The translations under genes were made by a program, and so were the position numbers. Below the pieces are notes generated by a model that was given only the letters and a program-made list of their open reading frames with translations, did not search any database and was not told the origin of the DNA. A stretch of 64,000 nucleotides of DNA from positions 24,242,001-24,306,000 of the forward strand of contig CM060732.1 of the NCBI GenBank assembly GCA_030704615.1. Reading direction: 5' to 3'. The DNA is from Takakia lepidozioides. Its lineage: Eukaryota; Streptophyta; Takakiopsida; Takakiales; Takakiaceae. This document shows, in pieces, positions 1 to 11,300 of the stretch (position 1 is the first letter of the stretch; each line of letters begins with the position of its first letter).

Positions 1-525
1 GATCCACAGCAGGCTGGAGCTTATGTGCTGCTATCAAACATCTATGCTGCAGCTGGCAGGTGGGATGATAAAGCAAAGGTGAGAAAAATGATGGAGGACA
101 GACATATCCAAAAGGAGCCAGGGCGCAGTTGCATTGAGATTGACAACAAGATACATACATTCATTGTTGAAGATAAATTGCATCCACAAATTGAGGAAAT
201 CCATGCTGAGCTGGAGAGATTGTTTGGGCATATGAAGGAGGCCGGGTATGTGCCTGACACACGCTTTGTGTTACATGATTTGGAGGAGGAGCAGAAGGAA
301 TTTTCTCTCTGCCACCACAGTGAGAAGCTGGCCATTGCTTTTGGCCTCATCAGCATGCCCCCTGGGGCAACTATCCGTGTCATCAAGAACCTTCGCGTGT
401 GTGGTGACTGCCACACGGCCACCAAATTCATCTCAAAGATTGTTGGGCGGGCAGTTGTACTACGGGACGCCAACCGCTTTCACCACTTTCAAGATGGGGT
501 TTGTTCTTGTGGGGATTACTGGTGA
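1..525 (+). CDS. PPR protein, C-terminal E/E+/DYW part (partial, 5' end outside window)
   Basis: The open frame enters from base 1 and ends at the TGA at 523-525, giving about 174 residues. It starts inside the E motif ([18 protein letters not shown]), continues through E+ and ends in a complete DYW domain. The zinc and catalytic signature of DYW cytidine deaminases is present: HSE at 316-324, a CGDC motif at 400-411, and the terminal tripeptide DYW. Proteins of this family bind a specific organellar transcript through their PPR repeats and convert a cytidine to uridine in mitochondria or plastids. The PPR repeats that would define the target lie upstream of the window, so target and organelle cannot be stated. 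No break is visible in this part. Confidence 0.93.
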   Translation, partial: DPQQAGAYVLLSNIYAAAGRWDDKAKVRKMMEDRHIQKEPGRSCIEIDNKIHTFIVEDKLHPQIEEIHAELERLFGHMKEAGYVPDTRFVLHDLEEEQKEFSLCHHSEKLAIAFGLISMPPGATIRVIKNLRVCGDCHTATKFISKIVGRAVVLRDANRFHHFQDGVCSCGDYW

Positions 526-2210
526 AGCAAGCAACATGCATGAAATGCTTCTAATTTTGTCATCTTTGTGAGAGGAGTGAAGTTGAAGGGACGGTTTGTG
601 TCATTCATTGACAGTCACCACTCCATCCTCTGTTGGCTGCTCATGGTACTTGTTACAGTTGATGTATGATCATCTATCTTCAGCTGTGAACTATTGCAGG
701 GGAGTAATGACTTCTTGCAGGGCATAATTGGGAATGAAGACATTCCTCGAGTTATTATGGAGGTTGATAATTTTGCACAAAAGGTGGTTCATCATGGGCT
801 CCCCATTGAAGGGCACTCAGTTTCTGGAGCTCCTCTTGAACTTCAAGCTATGCTGCTAGGCAGATTGTGGTATTAGTTGAGATGGTTTAGCCAAGGCAGT
901 ACTGATCATCAGGCCAAAAGCAGTCTCAAGTTTGGTCACACTGTGTCTCCTGCATCCAACTGGCCCAATCAGCTTTCAGATTGATTTATAGACTCTCTCA
1001 ACCTGCTAAACAGCAAGATCTGGATCCAGTCACCAAGGAGACTGTGATCTGGATCCAGTGACCATTCTTGACAGACCTCAAGTTGGAGAGAACTGTCAGA
1101 AACAAGATGAAGGAGCAGAGGATAATGGTTACAACGAGAAAGTCACCCAGGGAGCCCGTTTTGTAGATAGACTAGAGAATTTCAGGTGTTTCCATTGTTC
1201 TCTGTCAGCATGGTGCATTTTATGGGACATGCGGGAAGTGACAAGCATACAATGAAATTCGGTCCAGAACTAGTGTCTGGTCTGGACTATTTCAACGCAG
1301 TTATCACCAAAATCAGAACAAAGCCTCAAAATAAGTGTATTTAAAATGTGCATTCCACAGTGTGCCAGTAATTCCACTTCCACGTATCTATCATGTACAT
1401 TCCACACAAGCAAGACGAGTCTCAGCAATGAAGCATCTGCAATTCATTGTGGTTCTGAGAGATCAACAAGTTCAAGTAGTTATTCTTCAAAAGCTCCCCA
1501 AATGACCGTGGTATGACAGTATTGATATGGTAGCTTGTACAGAGTACCCCACATCATTATCAGCAGTCCATTAGTTGATGGTATTGAATCATTCGGGGAT
1601 ATAGTATCTTTGTTGGGTGGAGAAAATGTGCACTCCGGGGAGGCTCGCTTCGCTTCCTGCTCTCTAGTTCATCATTCCCGGTTTCTCCACCCTTTTCTCC
1701 AGATCAGGATGGCAGAGACCTGGCAGTGTGCTTCACTGCTCCCCAGAGCGCGCAGGGAGAGGCCCTAGCCTTGCCTTCTCCTTGCGGTGATCGACCCGCA
1801 GGCAGTCTGCCAATCTAATTTGCGGAAAGAAAAGTGTTGTGGTTTGAGAAGGATGTTTTGACAGTTCAGCTTTATCAACAAAGGCACGCCAGTAAGGATC
1901 AGATCATCTGTTGGACGTGGGATGTGCGATAGAGGTTCACAACACCTCCTCATGTGCCTTCTCCCTTCATCATATAATTGAAAATCAACCACTGGTGGAG
2001 CTGGCATGCAGGTGGGTATCTACAACAGACCTTTTCTTTCTCTTCGGGGTTGATCTGGAAGTTGGAGTTGGGTTCTTCGAGTTGGACTAACCCCAGTTGT
2101 CTGATTGTCTGGCCTTTTTTTGAGGTCACACAGAGGTACCGGGTCTTTGCGCACAGAAAGTTTGAAGCCATAGGAGAAGTGGGAAGTGAGAAGGTGGAAA
2201 GATAGTCAGA
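526..2210. other. Intergenic region between the PPR gene and TWD40-2
   Basis: This holds the 3' flank of the PPR gene and the 5' flank of TWD40-2. I see no conserved coding frame, RNA gene or transposon terminus here. Short open frames exist on both strands but have no family features. The last few hundred bases before 2,211 presumably include the TWD40-2 promoter and leader, but no clear TATA element can be assigned. Confidence 0.5.
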
Positions 2211-2338
2211 ATGTTGAGGTTGCGCGCGTTTCGCCCCACCCAGGACAAGGTGCTGCGCCTCCTGCTGCATCCCACCTACCCATGGCTTGTCACAGCTGAT
2301 GCCAGTGACAACGTGGTTGTGTGGGATTGGGAGCATCG

Positions 2339-2385
<47 letters not shown>

Positions 2386-5300
2386 AAGCACACATCCGAG
2401 ACATCTGACCGATTGTATTGCCTGTCCCCTTCGGTCTTGCGAATGCCGCAAACCAGTATTTGCAGGCAATCAGATGTGATCGGGCAAATCCTCCTCCTTG
2501 ATGGAATTAGTCAGCCTCTGGCACGGTCTGTTTGTGGTGAGGGTTGCTGTTATACTACAATTTGGATCACATTACCGAGCGAAGCTCGTTTCCAAGCAGC
2601 TGAGATATCCACCTGCTGAGTGTGGATTTCAGCACACAACATAAAACTCGGCTCCGAGCTTCATGTGAATTTATCAATGCCATTCTGAACGAACAGTAAC
2701 AGTGCGTTTGCTGGAGCCCGAAGTAGCAGGATCAGCAGGAACACTTTTCTGTATTAGTCACCTTTAAAGCTGTTACTGATCACCTAGGACAAGCAAGGTT
2801 TGTTTTTGGTCTTGGGCAGCTTGTCCAGTATGGTTGGAAATCAGATAATGTGAGGAAGCTACATAATTGTCGGCCACATAATCACCAAATTTCACCAAAG
2901 CGGTAGTAGACTTTATTGGCTTACGTGACTAGAAGCCATAAGAGAAGTTCCAATTCTAAATAGCAACAAGGGTCAAGTCTCGCATCAAAAGATTGGAATG
3001 GTCTTCCTAATTCATCGGTGGGTATAGGCTTCATGTCAGAGGCTTTGGTCATAGCTTTTGTGCTTGTGCCAGATCAAGTGTTTCCCATTTGTTGTACCAC
3101 TTGTACTGAGTGCAGGTGGTTTATGAGGTTAATGCGAAGGGTGTTGATGAGCGCCGCTTGGTGGGCGCCCAGCTTCAGAAGCTTGCTGAAGGGGATGCCG
3201 GTATTCTCCTTCTCTCTCAAGTTCCTCTTATTCTTCTTCTCTTTCTGTGCAGTTCCTACTCACTAAGTAGCATTTGCAATCACTTGTTGAGGTTGCACTG
3301 CAGTGACATGAATATTCAAACAGTAACAGAGGAACTCTTCAGTCAAACTTTCTGTGGAAAATTTAATCTTTCAAGGCTGGTGGATAACAAAGTCAATTTA
3401 GCTTAAGCATCCCAACTTTCCATTTCATTCACCATGGTGGCTTGCTAATGAATATTGCTGGACTCTTGGTTGGATTCCCCCAGTTCAGTTGCTGTTTTTG
3501 TCAGTGGTGGTGTGTTATATTTCTCTGGTTAGTGCTCAATAGTCATGACTTTGGCCTGCTTCTTGTCATTGATGGTATTTTGTTGTGAACAGAGCCCAAA
3601 GCAAAAATCTCAGAATCCATCCGAGGAGGAAGGTAAGAAGTTACTTTAGCCTGCATCACTTGAGGACGTGTTTCATTCACAGTACTTAGTAACACATTAA
3701 GTGTCTCTTACTGGCAGAGAATATATACTTCCAGCTCATGTTGTACCTTAATTGCAGCGTTTTGGAAAGAGACATCCCAAGAACAAAATTTCCTACAAAC
3801 GGAAGTCAATCTTTGCAAAGTGTCTGAGGGATTGCTTGATTGATGCAGTGTAAAGCATGTCACATTCTATGATGATGATGTGCGCTTCTGGCAAGCGTGG
3901 CTTAACCGCTCAGCTGTTGGAGAGGCATCTATGGCAGCCAACCAGCAATTTACTCCCATTGGAGGAGGGCATATGACCATCAAGGGACGACATTTCCTGG
4001 TGGTGTGTTGTGAGAATAAGGCTATCTTCTTGGATATGGTTAGCATGAGGGCACGAGACGTGCCTAAACAAGTGTTTGACAACAAATCACCTCTTTGGTA
4101 AATGCTACAAGATCCATAAACTGTTATTTGCTTACTTTTATTTCTAAGCGATATTGCTCAAGGGCTGGATTTGGACAATGGGTGCATACCATCTCAGTTG
4201 TTTGGGATTCTGTGACTGTAACATATAGAAGCCAAGTTTACTCTCTCGTAATTCACAAAAATGATATCTGCATTTGTCCTCCAGTGTGGCATTCCTGCCC
4301 CGGTCAGCGGTTGTTGAGGGTCCTCTTGCTGCATTTGGTGGTTCTGATGGAGTTATCCGAGTTCTTTCAATGACATTGTGGCAGGTATGCCTTCACACCC
4401 TTTTTAACATAATTCAGATTTTCTTCAGTGAACTTTATACTCAATAGTAAAGGTCGGTGGAGCTCACCTGCTGGAAATCATCTCCTTGGTCACCAGATTA
4501 GATCCTCAGTACTGGAGGCCAAAGAAATGATGTTGGTATACTGCATTGACGTACATGTTTGTAAGATTTATCTTTCCCAAAGGATTGTGTCACTCACAGT
4601 TAGTAACCATGACAAATTACAGGAGCACTCATGCATGTGTGCACAAAAGTCAATCACCATTGCCTTCCTCGATTCAGTTGGTTTTAGTGATCCCACTCGC
4701 AAGATTTATGGTTTCTGGGTTCTGGTTCAAGCAAGGAGAAAAATCCGAGTATACTTGCTAGGTATGATGGTGTGTTCTTTCTAGCAGTCTAGATCCTGTG
4801 ATAGCTTGACCAATTACATCTAAGTTCGAGTCCAGTGGCTTCCCATGTTGAATAGAAAACCCCATGTCAAGGAACTGGCCAAGGAACCGGTCTTGGAGGC
4901 ATCAAGCTAAGTGTGCTGGAAGCACTGAGTTGGAAATTACTCAGAGGGGCATAAAAAGTGATGGCAGCTCGGCTTTTGCATTGTGCAGCTGGTGCGGCGG
5001 TACATTGGGGGCCACAAGGGTGCCATTTCATGCCTCATGACATTTTTGACTTCCTCTGGGGAGGTACTTGTATTTCTCCTTTTTTAACACATTCTTTACA
5101 TGTCTATTTTGCCATCTTAATCTTGAGACATTACCTGTAAGCAGGAGCCCATGCCTAGTGGTGAGCACATGATCTTTTAACCACCCGTTGTCCAGTCAGG
5201 GCTCTGCCCTGGAGACTACCCGGAGTGCCCTAACTTTGGCACGCAAGGCTCTTTTGCAGGGATCGCCTGGTTTGTAGAAGGTTCGAAGGCAGACAGTGGG

Positions 5301-8300
5301 GCAATTGGTTTTCTTATAGACAGATTAGCAGGCAGATATGTGACGCAACATACATAGCCTCACCATGATGCCAGTGTGGATTGTGCCAGACAGGGCAGAC
5401 ACACTGTCTCCCAATCGGCAGGGATCTGTTACCAGACCAAATCACATGCCACAGACACTGGCTCATGTGTGCAACTTCTAAACAAGGCCTAAGCATAGGT
5501 GTATGTTGGATGTCACCCATTATTGCGAACCCGGCTATTAAAGTGGGTTGTTGGGTCAATTGGTCACCTAATGTGTGGGTACCTTGGGTCTTTCAAGTCC
5601 TTGGGGGAAGTTTGGGCAACCGCTTTGCCCTGGTTACAGCCGCTAGGTGTCCTCCAAACTGAATGGAAGGCAGTAGCCCTTTGGGGTGAAGTGGTACCAT
5701 AACTTTTACTTGCTTCAGCAGGAGTCACCTTTTTTTTCTTAGGGGATCTTCAGACCATCTTCAAGGCATCTGCTGCTTGGATTTACATATCGAGAGAGAC
5801 ATGCAGTTCACAATATCCATGGACAGGAAGACCGGCATTTCTGTTTGCAGTTAAGGAAGTCGGGATAGAGTCTGACCTTTGTTCTGGTGGGTAGACGCTG
5901 ATGGTGTCAGGAGGCAATGACGGGATGCTAGTCTTATGGAATGTCGATGGTGCACAGGCCACCCGGGAAGTGGCGCCGAAGCTCTCAGTCAAGGTTGTTG
6001 TACCGTACTCATTCTCTGCAAGTTCCTCTGTGCCACTGCAAATTTGATGTTCCCATTGGCAGTTGTGGCGTTCACAGTGAACCCAGTAATGTGGTCCTCC
6101 TTCCAATCTGGTGGAGAGGGATGTTCAGGTGGTCATATTATCCTCCACTCGTAAGAACTGCCAAGAGAAGAGACACTCAGAGATATACATCTAAGAAATA
6201 CAGCATGTTTCAGTAGTCTTTTGTGAGTATCAACGGTCGTACTCGTTATTTAATGGCATGTTTGTGATAGCGGGGCGCTTGGGGCTGTACGTCGGCGACT
6301 TGGCTTGGGCTTCTTGAGTTTCATGGTCACTTTGTTTTTGAGTTTTCAGTAAGGGCTCTTGGTATATTCAACCTGCAAAAGAAGGGGTGAGGAAGAAGAA
6401 ATGAACTTTCTGACAGCCACAGGGGGCCCCAGAAAACTTATTGGGCAAGAATGCATACAAAAACAATAGAAACAGTAGCAAACCAGGCATCCGAAGATGC
6501 AGTCCCTGGTGGTGGAGAGGGAGAGAGAGAGTGTGTGACATAAATGCACAAGGAGCTGGCGACATACAGACAAAGAATAACGCAAGGCTCAATGTGAAAC
6601 GATAACAGACAATTTTGACAAATGGTTGGGTATTGACAATGCAGGCACATGATGGGGGAGTGTATGGGGTAGAGCTCGCTAGAGTGCAGGATGGGGCTCC
6701 TCAGCTCGTTAGTATTGGAGCAGACAAAACCCTGGCAATTTGGGATTCTGTCACCTTGAAGGTATGTTACCATGTGCATCTAAGTTAGCTCTGTTGCGTA
6801 GAAAAATAGTTGCCAAGTGAGATGATGTCTATAATAAAGTAGCAGGCTGTCAAGTAGGCAAACAGCAGGTTATTGGCAGGTGGTAGGGATTAAAGTGAGT
6901 GCTCCTATGAGCTCTTCGTGCTTGCTGCGAGCACAGCCATTACCGTTGGTCTACTCACTTGAGATTTGGAAAGCGGGACGTTGCTCTTTGAGTTTATTGC
7001 TACATGTGAGTTCAGCTGCTACAAATTAAGGAGTCTGGAGACTAGGCTTGGTTGATCATGTGGCTTTGATTAAGGGTCAACATCTGATTAATATGATTGG
7101 CTGGGACAACTGATTGCCTGTGCTGAGAGGGAGTTCAAGGGCGGCTCTTGACTGACAATCACGTATTTTAGGAATTGCGGCGCATAAAGCCAGTTTCAAA
7201 GTTGGCATGCCACAGTATAGCCTCGTGGTGCCATCCTCGCGTCCCCAACCTTGACCTTCTTGTCTGCGTCAAAGACTCCCATATTTGGTAAGAGCATCTC
7301 CTGGCAATTTTTCCTAATCTGTATTTGAAAGGTATGTTTAGGACCTTCATGTATTAGTCAACAAAACGCAGATTAGTCAAGGAACATGATGGACTGATTG
7401 TGCTGAGCATTATAGATTTTTCATAACGCTTTGCTTTGGAGTGAGGTAATTGTCAAGGATTTTTGGAGTCAATCTTCCTGTGATGAGTGGTGGACTAACG
7501 ACAGTTAAACCGCGGTTTAAATTCATCTGGGGGTTTGTATGGTGTGTTGGGTGCCTTGCATTTTGGCAGGGCTATAGAGCACTCAGCTTATGGTGCTATC
7601 ACCAGGCCTCTTTGTGACTTGACTTCTCAAGTCCCTCCTTCTTTGCTTTCATCCACAAAGAAGTTGAAGGTGCACCATCTTTCTTCCCCTCATTGTGTGC
7701 TTACATCACCTGTTTCCTTGTCTCTGGCGTCTTGTCTCATTCCCCTGTAGATCTGGAACCCTGACTTGCATTACGATGATATGGGTATGCCAATACTTTG
7801 GCTACCAGACTGACCTAGTTGCTTGGTTTATTTGACTATGTTCCAGGCTTATTGTATGGCTGTACACCCATTGCAGCCACACTTAGTTGCAACGGGCACA
7901 AATCTTGGGGTGATTCTCAGTGAGTTTGATGCAAAAGCTCTCCCAGCAGCTGTCCCTCTCCTCACTCCACCTGGCAGCAAAGAGCATACTGTTGCATTTT
8001 CAGTAGAGCGGGAGATTTGGTTGCTGTCGTTCCAGCTAGCTGCGCCCCTAACCCCCACTCTGACAAACACGGGGGCATTGCTTGAGATGAATGGACGGAC
8101 CCGTGTTGACCCTCTCGAGTCCCCACAGTTGCAGGTACTTGCATTAATCAAGTCAAAATCTGTGAAAATATGAACATCAGTTGATGGGAAAATGGAGATA
8201 CTTTTATTTGGAAATAGTGGGCTTGTTGATATGAGGTACAGGGGTTTCATTTAGACCAGGCCACAAATTTGTTCCTGTTTTCCGCAAGTGATTGTTGCAT

Positions 8301-11300
8301 GCCTCTCCTCTTTTCTACCTGTGTGTTGAACTATTAGCACACCCACATCAGATATGCTTTGACAGGAAGGGAGTGATGGGCAATGAAGTCAAACAGGCAT
8401 TGTATTTACAAGCATTTGGTTTGTTTCATTGTGCTTGCAGCCTTCACTGAAAGTGCCAGTGTAGTATGTCAAAGAGTGTCTTTGAACACTCCAACTCATC
8501 GGTGAGGTGACTATGCAGGTGAAGCAGTCACGGAGGCGTGTGGCATCACTCTCACATGATTCTTATTCATGGCTTTCTACTAGCAAATCTGGAAAGTAAG
8601 GGCACTGTCATGGGCTGAAAAAGCTTTTATTCCTGATTTGGCATTATGGACCTCTGTTAGTACCAATGGCGTTCAATGCGTGCCAAGGGATGAAGGCAAT
8701 GAGCCCTTCTCTCATAATAAATTTGAGTCTCTGTGAGTTGCAAGAAAATTATCACAATTAGCTCTGGCATCACTTTTGACACAGCTAGGTCATGTGGTTG
8801 TATGAGTAGCAAACTGAAGAATTGTCAGCTTTTCTCTGATATCCTGTAGAGATCACATAGCAATCTTCTAACTTCAAAGAACTGTGCCTCTGGCGTTTTA
8901 AATCTATGTGGGTGCTATGGGGGACATGTTTTAGCCATTCTATGTTTCCCCTTTCCTATTCTAGTATTTTTCTCAGGATAAAGAGACCATCACGTAACGA
9001 TACCCAGGCTACAGGTAGCAACTTGCTTGATCGTCCATGCAAGGATTAAACTTACCTTGTCTGAATGCATGGCAGGTATGTGTCAGTTGTCTGGCCTGAT
9101 GCACCAGCATATGCCATTTATAGGGTTGCTGATTGGGCACTGATCGATTCAGGTCCCGCCCGCTATTTTGCCTGGGATTCTTGCAAGGAACGGTTTGCAG
9201 TGATTGAGACCTTCCTGGCCCCAAGGACACCGGCTGTTGTGAAGGGGGGAAGAAAAGCAAAAGAAGCTGCAGCTCAAGCAGCTGCCGCAGCTGCTGCCGC
9301 TGCCAGTGCCTCAGCGGCAGCCACCGTTCAAGTGCGCATACTACTGGATGATGGGAGTGTTAATTTATTGGCTAAGTCAATTGAAGGGCGTTCTGAGCCG
9401 GTAAACTAGTAACAACCCCACCTTGGGCTCTTATTTCCTTTCAGATTGATGTTTCAGGACCTCAAGTAATTGATCTTTTACATGTTGGTTAAAGCAATTG
9501 TGCAGGTGATTGGATTGCAAGGAGGAGCATTGTTGGGAGTCACGTACAAGATGCCTAGACGGCTCAGTACTGCGAGTTCAGTGGCCTTGTCAGCAGCATC
9601 AGGCAATGGCAACTCATTTTCTGAGGACACTTCTCCTGGTAGTGGGAAGCCCACAGAAGCGCCTGCAAATTTCCAGCTGTACAGGTATGATTGGCCTTTG
9701 TGGAAGATTGGATCTTTCCTTGAAAACATGTCCAATGGAGTATCCTTCCTTACAAGCAATTATGCATGAGCAGGTCTGGCTTACAAGTCTGCTGATATTA
9801 GTTTGTCCTGAACTTGTAAGGACACTTGGCTATGCAAGACAGTCTGGTTTTACTGGAATGTTGGCTTGGCAGCTGGGAAACTTTCAAGCCGGTCAGTGGG
9901 ATGCTCCCCCAACCTGAATGGAGTGCATGGGACCAGACTGTCGAATATTGTGCTCTTTCTTACCAACGATACATTGTCCTTTCATCTCTCCGCCCACAGT
10001 ACCGCTACCTGGGCAATGTGGCCATTGGTGCTGCAACAGGTGGTGTGTGGCATCGCCGTCAACTGTTCCTGGCCACACCAACCACTATTGAGTGAGCTGC
10101 CCCTGCCGGTTTGTTTGTACATTCTGGTCCATTGTCCAATTTGAAGAACGAGCCTCAGAGAGGCTTGCTCTGCCTTTTTCGGGGACGGAGGTCCTCCGAT
10201 AGGTAACAGCAAGAACATCTAGAATAAGATCAAGGAAGGAACCTAACAACTTCAGTAAACGCTGCTCCCGACTGAGTCAAATATCGTTGCCTCCTATGTG
10301 CTCCATCATAGGACTGGTTTGTGGATGGTTCTTTTCTTAAGTGTGGATCTGTCTCCGTTTGGGTGAAATAGTTAAGTCCTATATAAATTATGTCAGGATG
10401 GAAACAGCTGTGGATATGGCAGTTGGCTTCAAATTGACTTGGTGATTGGGTTGGCAGATGTGTCTTTGTGGATGCTGGTGTGAGTGCCATTGATGTGGAG
10501 AGGAAGAAGAAAAAGGAAGAACAAAAGGTAAGGGAGGCGCAGGTAAAGGCATATTCGGAGCAAGGGGAGTTGGCTCTGCTGACAGTGGAGGGGCCCAAAG
10601 CAGTGGTGACTGAGAGAATTGCCTTGCGGCCTCCAATGCTGCAAGTTGTGAGACTAGCATCATTTCAAACAGCTCCCTCAGTTCCCCCGTTTGTCTCCAT
10701 GCCTAAGATATCGAAAGGAGACGGGGAAGGTCAAGTGCCCCTGAAGGAACTGGAAGAGAGGAAAGTAAGTCCAGAGGCATTTGTGGCTGGAGGGGGAGTT
10801 TCAGTCACTGTTTCTAGACTACCACTCGAGCAGAAGCGTCCAGTTGGGCCTCTTGTTGTGGTAGGGGTGCGAGACGGGGTCTTATGGTTAGTTGACAGGT
10901 ATTTTCTCCCCCCACCTCCCCCCCCACCACACATACACAGAGTTGGTTACACTATTTACAGATCAAAACTGGCAGATACACCTAACTGTCCTGTCAGTGA
11001 CACCCAGCCAATTTCCACAGAGAGAAGAGAGTAGACTCCAGCTGAAGCCAGTTAAGAGCCACTTCTTGAGCTAGGGTACGGCCCTGTCTGGGGGTGGCCC
11101 TGTCTGGGGGTGGGTCTACAGAAGTAACAACTTCCACAGACGTTATTTCCCAAGTACAGGATTTTCTCAGCTTACAGCATGCAAGATGTGGATTTTTTTC
11201 TGCTCTAGTTATTACAAGAGCAGAGGGAGATTGTCTCTTCAATGGGCTGATCAGTGCTGGCTTCAGTTTTGAAGCGCAGAAGAGTTGACATGTTAGCAAT

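Noticed and set aside
7751-7786. Possible extra TWD40-2 exon reading IWNPDLHYDDM
   Set aside because: It would shift the frame of the following exon at 7,847, and the family has no residues at this point; the direct join LK to AYCMAVHPLQ keeps phase 0.
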